64,000 nucleotides of DNA from Typha latifolia (GCA_019914945.1 CM034110.1:10332808-10396807); one strand, 5' to 3'. Positions 11,810-28,725 are shown, counted from the stretch's first letter. Made by a program: numbers and translations. The notes: generated by a model not told the origin, from the sequence alone.

Positions 11810-12437
11810 GTTTCGTTTCCGAATGGATAAAGCTCTCAAAAGCCTCGGGAGAATGGAGCTCACATGTGTGTCTTACATACCGTAAGGTTATATATGCATG
11901 CCAAGTTCGTACACTGTAGAAACCTATCCTGGCAATTTGTAGTTCTGTCCACTTGTTAGTAAATTAGTAAATTAATTTTAGGTTATTATTTAAAAAGTTT
12001 TATGCAGGAAGCTCCACCCAATTTTTTTTTCTTCTTTTGTTACAAAATACTTTTTTCTTTTGTCACAAGAATACAACTTCCACATGAATGAAGTGAAAGA
12101 TCAAAGGAACAAAAAAAAACAAAACAATGGGATGAGAGTTCGTTCCTTTATAGAGGATTTTAGAATCCCATTTAGCTAATTTAAGATAATTTTACAAATG
12201 GTCCATAAGAAGATGCAAGCTATAAGTAAATGCTTTGTATTTCTAGTTACACAAAAGTCTCATCTTACAAAATAGAAATTATGGGACATTTTTGAGTCCC
12301 GATCAATCACTTGCATAGCCACAATAACCATTCTCCCCCTTATCCGTAGTATTCTAGATGTGATGAGCATAACTATCAACAGACTAAAGAATGATAAAGC
12401 AACAAAAGAGGCAAAAAAAAGAAGTAGATGAAGTTTG
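11810..12437. other. Intergenic DNA between L24 and the CRLK gene
   Basis: Holds the L24 promoter and the 3' flank of the kinase gene (both genes are on the minus strand). No other gene seen. Confidence 0.55.
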
Positions 12438-13118
12438 TCAAACATCTGGCATATCAGGCAAGCTCTCAATAGAGTCCTCTCTATGATGTTCATGGACTGA
12501 AGACTGATGATCTGAAGGATTTATATCTATGGATCCTTCTTCCGACGTGACAGGCAAGAACCTCCTGCCAAGATGCTTTCTGCTTTGCCTTCGTTTGATT
12601 ATTAGGGACAGCACTTGAACTACATCTCTCATTGAAGGTCGTTTCCTGGATACTGGGTTGATACATTTGTGTGCTACTGCTGCTATGCCATTAAGTTCCT
12701 CAACGTCAAATGCACCATCTAGTTGGGAATCCACAATTTCCTCCCATCCAATCCTTCCCTCAGTACCTATTGCAGCCTATTTCACAAGTTAGTTTTGATT
12801 ATTTTATCAGCATGGCAAATTGAAATGGACTTCGAATAGATAAATGTTCTGATAATTTATAAAGCTGACAAAGGAACAAGAATCAGTCTAACAGAGAAAA
12901 AGATAATGTGAAACATTGCCCACAAAGCAATGTAACAGCTTGGGAGAAATGCTGTCAAGATTGATGGTTATATCTGAAAATGACAATCTACATAGAGCAT
13001 GCAGTGTTGATTAAGATAAGATAATTTTGCTTGTTTTATGCATAGGAAAAAAGGCTGCAATGCTCTTTCATTTAGCCGTTTCCTGATTAATTATATATAT
13101 ATATACACACACACATAT

Positions 13119-13155
<37 letters not shown>

Positions 13156-16100
13156 TAGTATCATCAAATCCTAGTGGAAGGTATATGCAGTTGGCTACTA
13201 GCCTTTTGAGAAGAAACAGGAGCTTTATGAGGTAAAAGTTGATTAGACAATGCACCTCAGAAATTCCAACTGTAATATCCACATACAAACTAAACAAAGG
13301 TGAGTATAGGGATTTTACCAGCTCAACATAATCCATGAGTCCCTGTTGAGGGTTTCTGCCAGCAATCAATTCGAAAAGCAAAACACCAAAGCTGTAGACA
13401 TCGCTTTTCTTTGTAAAGGACCTTGATGATACATACTCAGGATCAAGATAGCCAAAAGTTCCCCTGACATTAGATACGTGATGGTCAACCATTTCTTCCC
13501 TTGAGAGACCAAAGTCAGCAACCTGGCTAAAGAATGTTTCTTCAGTATTTGAGTCAAGCAATGAAAAGGATGCAAATTGTCAACATGATCATTGCAAACG
13601 GAAATTTATTCTTCCTACAAAGATATTGCCAGTTGGGGTTGTCAACACTTGATCAAAAGCACCGATACAGTTAGAAAGATTCATGAAAACAGGGTCCTAC
13701 AACTGTGTAAGAAAGTAGAATCTGTCATCGCAACACCTTATCCTACAGTCAGGAAAACTTAAACTTTCCATAAATCATGAAATTGCCCCTCAAATGGGTA
13801 GAGTAAATGAGTTTGGGATGCCAGGCTAGAATAATGATTACGTATATTCATGGCATAGTCTGCAAGAATGTTCAGAAAAGAATCTCAAGTGCCATGATTA
13901 TGAGGACCATGACCAGTTAGCTGGTGCATTATGGAGCCAAGATGCACTACAGTTTACATACTCTTGCCCTCATGGAATGGTCCAGCAATATGTTGGCAGA
14001 TTTGATGTCACGATGCACCACTGGTGGGACAGCCTGAAATAACGCAAAACCATATGAAGAAAATTGCCAATACAGAGGATTTTTCTGTAAAGCATAAAAA
14101 AGGGATCTTACACCATCATGGAGGTACTCCAAACCTCTCGCAACATCTAGAGCTATGTTGACCCGCAAATACCAGCTCAGTGGCTCCTTATTTTCGCCTG
14201 CTTGATTTAATCATCAATTGATGTCACGGAAGTAAAGTAAAGATTTGGAAGAAGGTTAAATTTTGCTAGTAGCTCATTTTATGATTCAAATTACACTATA
14301 CTGAGTTAAGGACCAGAGGGTCAGCACTATAGATATCTATAGAAGAATAACAAGGTCTTGACTCTCAAATCCTAACTATTTGGGAGCAGATTATGTATTT
14401 CTCTGCCGCCCTTTTCTCTAGCAAGTCCCTCTAGCTAGCATGACTCTAAACACCACATATATTTTAATTAAACTGCAAATTTTGATCATCAACAATAACA
14501 GGAATATATGATCTTCAAACACAAGCTTTAAAGCTCCGCATCAAGATGTAGTTCATTAGTCGCCGAGTTTAAAGAATCAAATGCAGCAAAAACATACCGT
14601 ATAGGTGAGAAGAAAGGCTCCCATTAGTCATGTATGCATATATTAACATATTCTTCCCCTTTTCAGAACAATAGCCCACTAAGTTCACAAGATTCCTGTG
14701 GTGTAATCTCCCAAGAAGTAGAACCTGTAGAAATAAAGGAAAACTTCCTAATCCGCACAGCTGAAATTTCTGTAACAGTCAAATGAAGAGATGGAAATAG
14801 AAAATGATTAAACTTACCTCAGCTTGAAACTCTTTCTCACCTTGCTTAGAATCAGTATCAAGCACTTTAACAGCTACAGTCTCACCAAACGGCATCTGAG
14901 CTTTATAAACTGGACCGAATGCCCCCTGACCTATTAATGTTGTAAAATTACCAGTTGCCTTCTGCAAATCCCTAATAGTAGACCAACATTAAGGATGGGA
15001 ATACAATTTATTCAAACAGACTACAAGTAAGATGTAAATAAACAGGGGAAGGATATTGTCAAATTAGTTCAAAACAATCAGTAACAGTGCTCCAACAGCA
15101 TATGACCAGGTTTATTAGTACCTAAATAGAATTTGTCAAGGACTTCTGATCTCAAAAGGAATTATTTTATGAGCATCAATCAATGCCAATGGACAGATAT
15201 GGTAGATTCTCGAATAACTAGATCCTGATCCCATAGATAGTTATCAAAAATAAAAATGAACTATATGAGCGTAAAGAATCTCCAGGGAAGTTTTTCATTA
15301 TTGAAAGATGCAAAAATCATAAATAGGTTGTCCTTGTCCATCAGTTTTAAATTCTGAATGAACTAGCTAGTAATAAATATATTAACTTGAATTCCTTCAA
15401 TCTTTCATCATATAGCATACTTTCTACTCTGCCAGCCACTTCCAAGCAAAATGTATCCCATGGAAACAAAGTAAGAAAGTCTTGGACCCATTTCCTTCAT
15501 CCTTTCCTACTACAGGCTACAGAAGGCTCCTGCTTTTAGATAATGAGAAACTGTAGGAATCCTCAGTTTGAAAAAGAAGAAGAAGAAAACCAATCAAAAT
15601 AATAAGTTCAAGTGACTTTCTGCAAGAAGCTCAGCGGAGTCAGGTTTACATCCTAAAACCTTGAACAATTCAGTGAAACTTGGGAACCTTCATCAGTGCA
15701 ACAATCAACTAGATCTAAATAGACAAGCAGGTTATATCTACAATATCTTGCCAGCAATCACATAAGAAAACGTATAGATAATCAAAGCTGTAATAAGCAA
15801 TACCAGCAGACTATTCATTAGCAAAGTACATCATCCTCAAGGTCACAAGATTAAACTATTTGCTAATGAATCATTGCAAGCAAGGAGATCACCAGATTAA
15901 AGCATTGATCGGTGAAAGAATAAATATAGCACAAGTGATCATACTTGTAAGAATATCTGAGTATTCCAGATAATGAAACAACGCTCTTCCTCTTAGGCCC
16001 TTTCAGCCAGAGAGATGTGGCATGCTCTTCAGAAATTTCAGGAGAGTTCTGTCCTGCAGTTGAATCTGAAAGTTCTGTACAAGTATCGACACCATTAATG

Positions 16101-16258
16101 CGGAGAGGGATTCCTGATGTTCGCTGCAAACTGTTGCTCCTTATTTGTGCTTGCTTCCTACGTAACCTAATGAAGAACAGCACTCCTGCAGCCAAAAGCA
16201 ACCCAATCACCACGCCAATCGTCACCCCTATGATCAAAACCCATGGCACTCCTTTCAT
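12438..16258 (-). CDS. CRLK1: Calcium/calmodulin-regulated receptor-like kinase (CRLK type)
   Basis: Seven exons, 15945-16258, 14818-14971, 14598-14724, 14112-14197, 13962-14033, 13319-13522 and 12438-12776, give 431 residues in one frame. There is no ectodomain: residues 6-30 ([20 protein letters not shown]) form the membrane segment directly after the start, followed by a basic stretch and the kinase. The ATP loop is [12 protein letters not shown] (118-129), the ATP lysine K140, the catalytic site [12 protein letters not shown] (D236, RD kinase) and the Mg site DFG (254-256), with [11 protein letters not shown]. This short-N-terminus layout matches Arabidopsis CRLK1/CRLK2, which bind calmodulin and act in cold signalling; the specific assignment to CRLK1 rather than CRLK2 is uncertain. 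A probable 5' leader intron ends near 16280. A (GA)n tract lies in intron 6 (13121-13151). Confidence 0.88.
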
Positions 16259-17595
16259 TTCCTCAAAAGACCTCCAGTGCTAGCAATTGGGCAGTACCTA
16301 CCCCCCATGAGAGTTCCTCAGGAAAGAGATCCCCAGCTTGACCCAATCAACTGAAATGGTGGCCAGTTAACATCCCATGATCCTATCTAGGTTGAATAAA
16401 ATGGAAGGTCAGATATCACAATGGTATCCTTGTGCATTGACCACGAACAAGTCTCGATTGGATAGCCAATTCAACAGGGTCAACATCAAATGGCCCAGCT
16501 CCAGAAATGAAACTAATAAGATACATCAACTCCCCATTCTGAAGGCAACGAAGGAGACGCCGCATGAAATCAAAGCTCTGCTATCATCCTTCGGTTTCAT
16601 ACCACAATACTATCAGATCAAAGATCAAAGGTTTATATCATGATAATAGAACAAAATAGGTTTCTGTAGCTGCAATTTACGACATGATGCAAATAACTAG
16701 CAAAAAGATAATTTACTATAATGACCGAAGAGAAACTAAGATTTATGCCAAAACCAAAATACAACGAATCTTAGAATCGACTTAATAATACTAGAAAGGA
16801 AGTATAAATGTATAATGAAGACTGAAAGCCTTCGAAAGTCCTAACAAGTTCGTACCGATGCTGTCATCCGCTAGGGTTTTGCGTGATATCTTGGCAATTA
16901 CAATGTGGGAGGAATGAGGAGGAGACGAGTTAAATCTTAAAATTAAAAGAAAAAAGTAAAGTAAAGTTAAAGAAAAGGAGGGATTCTTATTTATAAGAGT
17001 AAAGAAAAGTTGCAGTTGGGACATTATTCGAGAAAATAACATCGACTCATTTTTCCTATGGATATGTCTAATAACTATGAGATAATTAATTGCAATCGCT
17101 TATAAGAAGACTTCACATAATATTCTCAATGCGATTGTTCATTAAAACTGAGGCAATTGGTGCCTTTCTTTTTGTTTGTTGTGTGTGCATTGAAATAACT
17201 TTATTATGCATATGAATTTATTTATATTCTCTTTCACGCAAAGAATACTACTTGTAGGGGCCTACATTCTGGGCCACCATTGATGGGCTTTGAACCTTCA
17301 AGCTCGACCCCCCTTCTCTCTAGCCCGATAAGGCCATAACGTGGCATAAAACCATTGGAAAGTTGGCAGTTCATGTTGGACGTGGCATAAAACTTTCTAT
17401 TTAAAAAAAAAATATTTGTATAACTAATACCTAAAAAGTTTTGCTGCCTCATAATTTATGAATATTATAAATTGAACTAAATGCTGGCACTTGTTGCTCT
17501 TTAAGCCTCGCGTGGGCGCTCGACACATTACACACGATGGTCACCATCTTCGAGTGTGCAGCAGTGGTGGTCGTGATGGGCGCCCCAGAGCTGCC

Positions 17596-17596
<1 letters not shown>
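16259..17596. other. CRLK 5' leader and promoter region
   Basis: Contains the probable untranslated first exon and leader intron of the CRLK gene (splice-donor-like site near 16852) and its promoter. No other gene seen. Confidence 0.4.

Positions 17597-17624
<28 letters not shown>
17597..17624. repeat. Poly-T run of 28
   Basis: Twenty-eight consecutive T. It separates two short GC-richer segments (17500-17596 and 17640-17760) that might be remnants of one coding sequence with a poly-A insertion; this is not established. Confidence 0.9.
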
Positions 17625-17631
<7 letters not shown>

Positions 17632-19016
17632 AATCTTTGGATTCTGTGGGATCGCCGGCAGCATCTAGTCGTTCTACCTGCCGGAGACGTTCAACCAGCC
17701 GTATAGGAAGGTATTGCCATACGAATTGGGTATGCCTGAATTTTGTGGGCAAAGGGCGAAGGAAGCCGAGGAACTCCATAGATTTACCAGGGACTTACTT
17801 ACATTAAAACTTTTTAACATTTTAATATTGACTGCACCACGCTTTTGAGATATTCATAACCTATTTACTGTCACTTAAATATTCAAGTACATAGGGTGAC
17901 ATTTTTTAGCAAGGAAAGAAACAGATAGTATTAGCAAATTAAAGCAACGACTAAGAATTAGATTAACATTACATAAAAAGTTTAAGGCCAGTGGAGGCCT
18001 TCTACCTCCTAGAACTTAACATTACATTAAAGGAAATACAAGAATCATATAAAAATTTGCCCCCCTTTTTTACCAAGCATCGAAACCAATTAGTACATCA
18101 CATCAAGATCAAGACATGACCTTAAGTGTTAAGCATGACCACACCTGGTGTTGTGAACCTGGTAATCACCTGTTAAATTAAATGAAATATATAGATTGAC
18201 TCTTAATCAGTATAATTCAGGTCCATCAATGAAGTACACAAACGTAACAGTTATTATTCCTATTTACTATGTAATTCATCTTTTCAGCAACACTGAAATG
18301 TTCGCTTAGCCGCATCCATCTAAAAGCTCAAATCAAGTTTCAAAATCCAAATTAGTCAAGAAGGGCAGTGGCGGTATGTATATGGTAATATTCCTGCATC
18401 ATCTACTTGAGTTAAATCATGCACTTGCAAGAAATATTATGACATTCTCAAGAGTCAATATCAACCTATAACTAAAGACGTGGTGCCACCCTCAAGATCA
18501 GCCTTCACTGTACTCCATCCACACCTTTTCTGCTCCTTCCTATTTCACAATCCAGACTCCAGAATCCAAGAGTTCATCCTTTATCTATAGAACCTCTTTA
18601 TGAACTTTTGCGCAAAGCAAATTATACAGGAGGTTTGAAACAAATCAGGTAATAAAGAAACTACACAATAAACACAGCCTCCTGATGATGGTAATACACA
18701 GGGTCAGTGTTTCTGCTTTCTCATAATCAGATCAAATTGTGATGAACACTCCTACATAATACTAAATTTAAATAGCAGGAAATGGCAGTCGCTATGTAAC
18801 CTTCACTGAATCATAACAAAAAAACTAGTTCTATAATCAAGAGAAAAGAGGAAAAAGCTAAACGTGTTTTCAGAAAAAGAAGTTAGCTTGTTAGAATTGT
18901 TACATCCCATCTAAGCAGGCATGCACCATGTGTTCCATTTTGCAAAAACAGTGAATTACAATCAAAGTGGAAAAGGAAAAGAAGAAAGACGCAATCAATT
19001 AAGATGAACGATCAGA
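17625..19016. other. Intergenic DNA upstream of the CRLK promoter and 3' of DPM2
   Basis: AT-rich. Around 17670-17750 one frame reads YLPETFNQPYRKVLPYELGM, which faintly resembles the last segment of a sugar/organic-cation transporter, but no gene can be assembled. The rest shows no coding signal; the part next to 19016 is probably the DPM2 3' untranslated region. Confidence 0.4.
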
Positions 19017-19357
19017 TCAAGCTTTCTTTTTCTTCGACTTTAGCATCACAAAGCCAATAAACACACATAAGAAACTGAGTAGTGAGACACCAGCAAATAC
19101 GGGTATAAAGATTGCATATTCTTGTGGCAGGAAGTACTTGTGTATGAAGTGATCGCTATCCACAAATGGCTGGAGGAAAGAAAAACAAATTATAAAGTTT
19201 CATAATTTAGAAAAGAACAATGGCAATCAGGCACATCAATATAGAAGAGCACTCCAAAATAACTGACCAGAATGACGACCCAGAAGGTATAATAGGTGAA
19301 AATTGACAAACTAATCGCAGATAGCATGAAGCCAACTGCCTTATCTGCCAACTCCAT
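19017..19357 (-). CDS. DPM2: Dolichol-phosphate mannose synthase subunit 2
   Basis: Two exons, 19268-19357 and 19017-19169, encode 80 residues, the usual length of DPM2. Two membrane segments are visible: residues about 9-30 ([20 protein letters not shown]) and about 49-73 ([20 protein letters not shown]). The second starts after the family motif [20 protein letters not shown]. The lysine-rich end KSKKKKA fits ER retention. Family knowledge: DPM2 stabilises the catalytic subunit DPM1 in the ER membrane, supplying dolichol-phosphate-mannose for N-glycosylation and GPI anchors. A 5' leader intron is likely, since the sequence just before the ATG is not leader-like and a probable leader exon lies near 19700-19800. 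Confidence 0.94.
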
Positions 19358-20288
19358 TTCTCAATATAGAACTTCCTTTATTTCTCACAATTTGACCACG
19401 ATCACGCCTGCTTGAAACCCAGAAACTTAATCAATCTAAAGCCAGAGATAGCATCTATTATGATAGTCTACTGAAGCAAAGTAATCGTTCCACTCCATAA
19501 AGGTATGATCTTTACAATGAGATTCTATCACACTCCTCCTATAACTCAGTTATGCTTATGCTCCAACAGAATTCTTGGGTGAAGCAACAGGATAGTGGAT
19601 TAGATAAGTTTCTTGACGATAATATCACGAGAAAATTATGAGAAGTAAAAAAACCCAAGTAGTACGAGAAAAAAGACCCATAAAAGAAACGAGGACGAAG
19701 AAGAAAGGAGAACCTGGAAGGGAGATCGCAGAAGGTTAGGGCAGAACGGAGAGAAACCTATAATATGGAATGTGCAGAAGAGAATTGGGGAATTAAACGG
19801 GTACGCTTCGATGCGGGTATGAAGGAAGTGAAACCGAGTCCGCTAATATTAATAAATACATAGTTAATAGTATATTATCCGCCATGATTCGGATCGGGTT
19901 TAGTTTTCTCTACCCGGCCCATTCAGCCCAATCCATCCTAAGCAAGGCGTAGGCCAACCCGGCCCGGTGCAACCCCTATGACTGGAGTAAAGAAAATTCT
20001 CTTGCTACGGATTAAAGGAAGACAATGTTTGAAGAACACAATAGAATGTGGTCTATTATGAGTTGCAAAAACCTGCCTCAAAATTTCACAACGAATGCTT
20101 ACACGTCAAAAAGTTCACAATGCCCACTGGCATATGAGATTCTGATCATCACAAGAATGAGACACTTTTTCATATTAACATAATCAAGTAAAATCCTCGA
20201 GGTACAACAACAAAAGGCTTTGTTCACACTTTTTTTGGGCTAACATTTCAAGCACCTAAGAAGTAGAGTATAAAATTTTCTTTGAGCT
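19358..20288. other. DPM2 leader/promoter and ORRM2 3' flank
   Basis: Carries the DPM2 5' leader and promoter, with GGCCCA-type elements near 19915-19965, and the 3' untranslated region of the RRM gene. No further coding sequence seen. Confidence 0.5.
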
Positions 20289-21761
20289 CTACTGAGAAGA
20301 AGGTGGAGACTCCCAAGACTGTGTTGATGGTGATGGTGGCTCAGGCTGCAATGGTGCTCGCGGTCTAGCATATTCGGCAAAGATAACCCACCCATCAAGG
20401 AACTGCAAGCAGAATTTTGAAGCAGTCAGAACACATGTATCATTAGCTCATCCTTAATAAGCTTCCTATAAAATACCTTGCCATCCATGCCCTCTATGCC
20501 TTTTGCAGCATCTTCAAGCGTAGCATACTTTACAAAACCAAAACCTTTAGAATATCCTGAAAGACGGTCTGTCACAACTCTAGCTGCAATATGCACATCA
20601 GCTGAAATAAGTGTCTTTCAAATGTAATATGTTGCACAAATGTGAAAAGAATCCACAATTAGTAAATTACCATAAACAACTTGCCCAAACTTTGCAAAAG
20701 CATCTCTAAGTCCCTCCGTTGTAGTGCGCTTGCTTAGTCCTGCAGATAAATTTATATCAGAAGAGAGAATACGATAAACGTGGAAAACAATAGATTGATA
20801 CTGCCTTGTTTTCTTACAAATAAGAAAAATGAATACAAACACATTTCCGATCAAACGATAAGTAAAAACAAACCTACTTTTGGTTTGGATCAAAGAAAGA
20901 ATGGTTATGATTGCCAGAAAGAGGTAAAGAAAAGTTGTAGTATGTGAGAGGGAGGGAGCATCGTAGTATTTAGTGGAGTCGTTGAAGATTTAAATTCGGT
21001 ATGCTAGTGGAAATAATTAACTGGACCAGTGCACCATCATTTAACCAATACAGTAGTACAAGATGGAGATGTGATAACAACAACAACAACAACAACAATT
21101 TAAGAATCTTTGATTCTTTTCTGCAATGTGCTACAATACTCAATTGGCATAACGATATCACACTCTTCTCATATTGGCACCATTTAACTTGTGATAACCA
21201 TAGTTAAATAGTTCATACTCTTAAACCAATATTAGAAATCACAAATAGGTTTTCATGGATGGCATGTTTCTTAACAATAGATAATAAAAAAGATAACACC
21301 GACGAAGAGGTCTAGGCCATCCATAATTGAGATAATACGATGTTGGGGGAAGAACAGACGTCGGTTATTCCTCCATAAACTGTGCTCATCGGGCGAACAC
21401 GAAAAAAACAACATTTCTTGAAACGCCAATCAACAATAGTTTTCCGATACGATTGCAAGGTCGTGACAACAGAAAGTAGGTTGCTTTCGCATACCCAAGT
21501 GGCCAAGTGGGAAAAACCTCTCTTTTCCACCATCTTGCCTCCAAAAATGGTAAAATGCTTTTCTTATGGTGCGAGAACAAGAGAGAAACATACAATCTTC
21601 CTAGGTTAAACGTCCAAAGATCAAAGGGATCAGACGTAGGACTAGCCTGAGACGAAGAGGTTCATGGACGGCTCCGCCTTCTGTGGAAATACGCCGATAT
21701 TCGGAGATGTGAAGGTGGAAATGGAGAATAGCCGCCGGAATCCAGCCTTTGCTGCCGCCAT
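20289..21761 (-). CDS. ORRM2: Organelle-targeted RRM RNA-binding protein (ORRM2-like)
   Basis: Four exons, 21647-21761, 20671-20739, 20477-20583 and 20289-20402, give 134 residues. The N-terminus MAAAKAGFRRLFSISTFTSP is basic and Ser-rich like a mitochondrial presequence. A single RRM spans about residues 33-112, with RNP2 LFVSGL and RNP1 KGFGFVKY (74-81). The tail is Pro/Ser-rich. The layout matches the small mitochondrial RRM proteins of the ORRM2/GRP class, which take part in C-to-U editing complexes; the role here is inferred. The frame can only be joined if intron 1 uses a GC donor (TCAG/GCTAGT), since the GT alternative leaves an in-frame TAG. An upstream in-frame ATG exists but would bury the presequence, so 21761 was chosen. 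Confidence 0.87.
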
Positions 21762-22832
21762 ATCACTCTCGCCCTTCTCCTCCCTCCTCCCCCTCTTTTT
21801 TCTCTCCTCGAACTCGAAGCCGCAAAAGACGGAGATGCCCCTGATTAAACACAAGAGGGAGTGAGTTATATGATTAATGGGATTAAATTGTCCTTTCAAG
21901 TAATGAAGATCTCAACTAATTTCCCATTGGCCAATTTTTAAGTCAGATTCTAAAACCGTTAAATTGAGTCGAGCCTAATTTTAAAGTCAGATTGCCCGAA
22001 CCAATGATTCGATAATGAGCTAATCGGATGAAATAACTTCACAAAACTCTACCATAATTAAATTTACAAATGTATAGAAATAAATGAGGCTTAAATTGAG
22101 TAAAATAGAAAAACACACACACACACACACACACTACTTTGACACGTTCCAATAAAATAAAATAAAATAAAATAAAATAAAATAAAATAAAATAAAATAA
22201 AATAAAATAAAATAAAATAAAATAAAATAAATGCTGGGATGGCGAACTATACTATTCATGCTTATGCCTAATCAAATAGTCATGTAACCACCAACACTAT
22301 CTTTTACTAAAGTAATTAGGGTAATAGTCTTTGTGAGACATACTAGAAGAAAACTAAATTAAAAGCATAAAACTAGAATGGGATTCTCCAATCTCCATGC
22401 CCATTGCTGTGGAAGGGGACGTCTCTCTCTGATAACAACCAATATGATGTTCCCCCGAAGGTATAATTCAGTAAACAAACGTGCAAGCATTAAGCTCTTT
22501 TGTGTATATAGAGCTATGAATATATGAAATAGTTATTGGTGTGATACCCTCCTCTTCATCATTCTTCCATCGCTTTGGATATTGTTCATTTTGTCACATC
22601 TTTGGAGTTTTAGTTTTCTTTCCTTCATCAAACACCCAAGCCATCACCATCTCTTCACCTAATTTGAGTTCAACAAGTCATTTGCTTAGCCACAACGCAT
22701 ATATAGCTATAAAGGTACCTGCACCTGCAACTCACACTTAAGAACATTACATCCTAACAAGTATAGAATCCTATGCCTTGATACACTTTCATTAACTGAA
22801 GAACCTGCTGCAAGAATCTAGAGAGCCCAGCC
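21762..22832. other. Intergenic DNA between the ORRM2-like gene and the beta-glucosidase
   Basis: Divergent promoter region. Contains a (CA)n run near 22114-22133, the (AAAAT)n array and, near 22505, a TATATAG motif. No coding exon seen. Confidence 0.5.
22151..22231. repeat. (AAAAT)n pentanucleotide array
   Basis: About 16 perfect AATAA/AAAAT units in 81 bases, directly after a short (CA)n run. Confidence 0.95.
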
Positions 22833-26720
<3,888 letters not shown>

Positions 26721-28132
26721 ATTACAGAATCTAACTTGTTTAGAAATTTGTTAAAATGCATGTCCATCTCTGTATTCATTGCAAATCACAATCAGGCAAA
26801 TAGCTGGAAATAATTCCTATTTGAGAATAGCGATAAAATAATGTGCACCGCCACTCTAATAACATCCTTAACAAGATTCTATAATTAATTTGATGAGTCA
26901 AATAGGAGATGAAAATTTGAAGGGAAAAAGTTGATCAAGCTTTAGATTCCAACAGATTTGTTAGCCAACGGCTTTGGTACCATCAAATCACAAATTTTCT
27001 CCCAGTTATCCAAAAAACTACAACAGACTTAATCCAAACACAAAATTTTCGTCCCTTACCGTGCTCCAAAATCCAATTTTGAGGAGACACAAACAGTTCA
27101 AATCCGGGATAGAAGTGAGACGAATCAAGGAAATGGGTACCTGAGTAAAACCCCTTTAAGCTCCTGCTTTCTTCGATTTTAATGGCGACATCGCGAGCCA
27201 CAACCACCGGTGTTCTCGGCTGTCGCATCCCGCCGAGTTGTGCTCCTCGATGGCTCAATAGAAAGACGATTTAGCACGGACTGGGCCCACGGGATGCAGT
27301 AGGCCCATCCTACCATTTTGTTTTAGAGTAATGATTAGATACTAACCAATTAGTTATTTAAAATAATTTTATCTCATAATAAGTTAAAGGCTATATAAGA
27401 TATTTTACACATGTGACTAAATTAATGGATAAAAAAATGTAGAATTTAAGTATTTCCTTACTGTGAGTTGTCAATTTCGACCAATTTATTATTATTTTTT
27501 ATTTTTTATAAAAAAAATGGATAGCTAAAAGAGAAATAAAATATAATTAATTTATTCTTACGATTTAGAAAAGTGACCGATACTTCTAGTAGTTTTGGTT
27601 AATTTTATTTAGTATTATTTAATTTTAACTGTTCAATTAAGAGAGAAAAATTAATAGTTATTATTGAATCATTTGGTTTGTTGTAAGACTATGCAATTAT
27701 GCAATTAAGCCTCGCTAGACGCTACTATGATCACCTACAGACAATGTTTATATTTTGAGATAGCTCCCCTTTTAACCCCAGTGGACTACCATCTTTTTTC
27801 GTAATAACCCCCTAAAATATATTTTTAGTACATAATAACTTCCTAAACTATTGAAATTACCTTACCTCACCCTTTACATTAGGCTTATGTTAACTATTTA
27901 CATCTATAAATTATCATGTGATAATCACATAATAAAAATAAAATATATTTACCATTTATATATACGTACAAGTCGCGTGCTATTTAGATAGAGTTTTATA
28001 TTAACCAAAATTGAAGAGCAATTTAGTTATTTTTTAACTCTGTCTATGACGTTAAAAGATAAAATATTTTTGATAGTTGAGAGGAGTTATATTTTTCAGG
28101 TTATTATTTTTTGGTATTACTTATTTGCTCGT

Positions 28133-28135
<3 letters not shown>
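26721..28135. other. Beta-glucosidase 3' flank and intergenic DNA
   Basis: Includes the beta-glucosidase 3' untranslated region and a possible minus-strand gene start at 27141-27310 (listed separately). The stretch from 27330 to 28135 is very AT-rich and without coding signal. Confidence 0.5.
27141..27228 (-). other. Possible orphan first exon with promoter-like upstream
   Basis: On the minus strand an ATG at 27228 opens 29 codons (MRQPRTPVVVARDVAIKIEE and onward) ending in TTACTCAG at a GTACC donor. TGGGCC/GGCCCA motifs lie 50-80 bases upstream (27282-27307), as in plant housekeeping promoters. No downstream coding exon could be joined. If real, the transcript would run antisense into the beta-glucosidase gene. 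A plus-strand frame also starts here (MATSRATTTGVLG), so direction is not certain. Confidence 0.25.

Positions 28136-28228
<93 letters not shown>
28136..28228. repeat. (TA)n microsatellite, 93 bases
   Basis: About 46 uninterrupted TA units, the longest simple repeat in the window; it can extrude as a hairpin and its true length is likely to be uncertain. Confidence 0.95.
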
Positions 28229-28230
<2 letters not shown>

Positions 28231-28725
28231 ATCTATAAATTGTTTAAACGTGATTGGAACTGCACTCGCTTGAAATTTGAAATGAGAGAGACGGTAATAG
28301 CTTCCAAGTAGTCTTTGTCGTGCAAAATTTTATAAGCCTAGACACAGATGAAATCAGTATCATGTGATAACAAAGCATTGCAAAATCATGTGGAGTGACA
28401 GGCAACAATAAATAAGCAAAACAAAGGTCACAAATACTTACCGATTTATGTCCTCACAAAAACAATATCTGCTATTACTTATTTATAACAAACCAAGAAA
28501 AGACAATTAATGATTCCAACAGATCAGGAATGAAACTTGTTTTGCATATATAGCATAATTTGATCATTTCCATTCTGGACCATGTTATGTTCCATAAAAT
28601 TCTTATAAGGTTATACAAACATATCAACAGGATGCACAAGAGTTTGAAGTTTGTTTTTCTCGACAGATTATACAACCCCATACCATTAGTTTATATACAA
28701 GACCCAGATATGAAATCCTCTTCAC

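Noticed and set aside
17491..17760. Possible transporter fragment around poly-T
   Set aside because: Only one short motif (YLPETFNQP) is suggestive; an in-frame stop lies before it and no other exon is visible.
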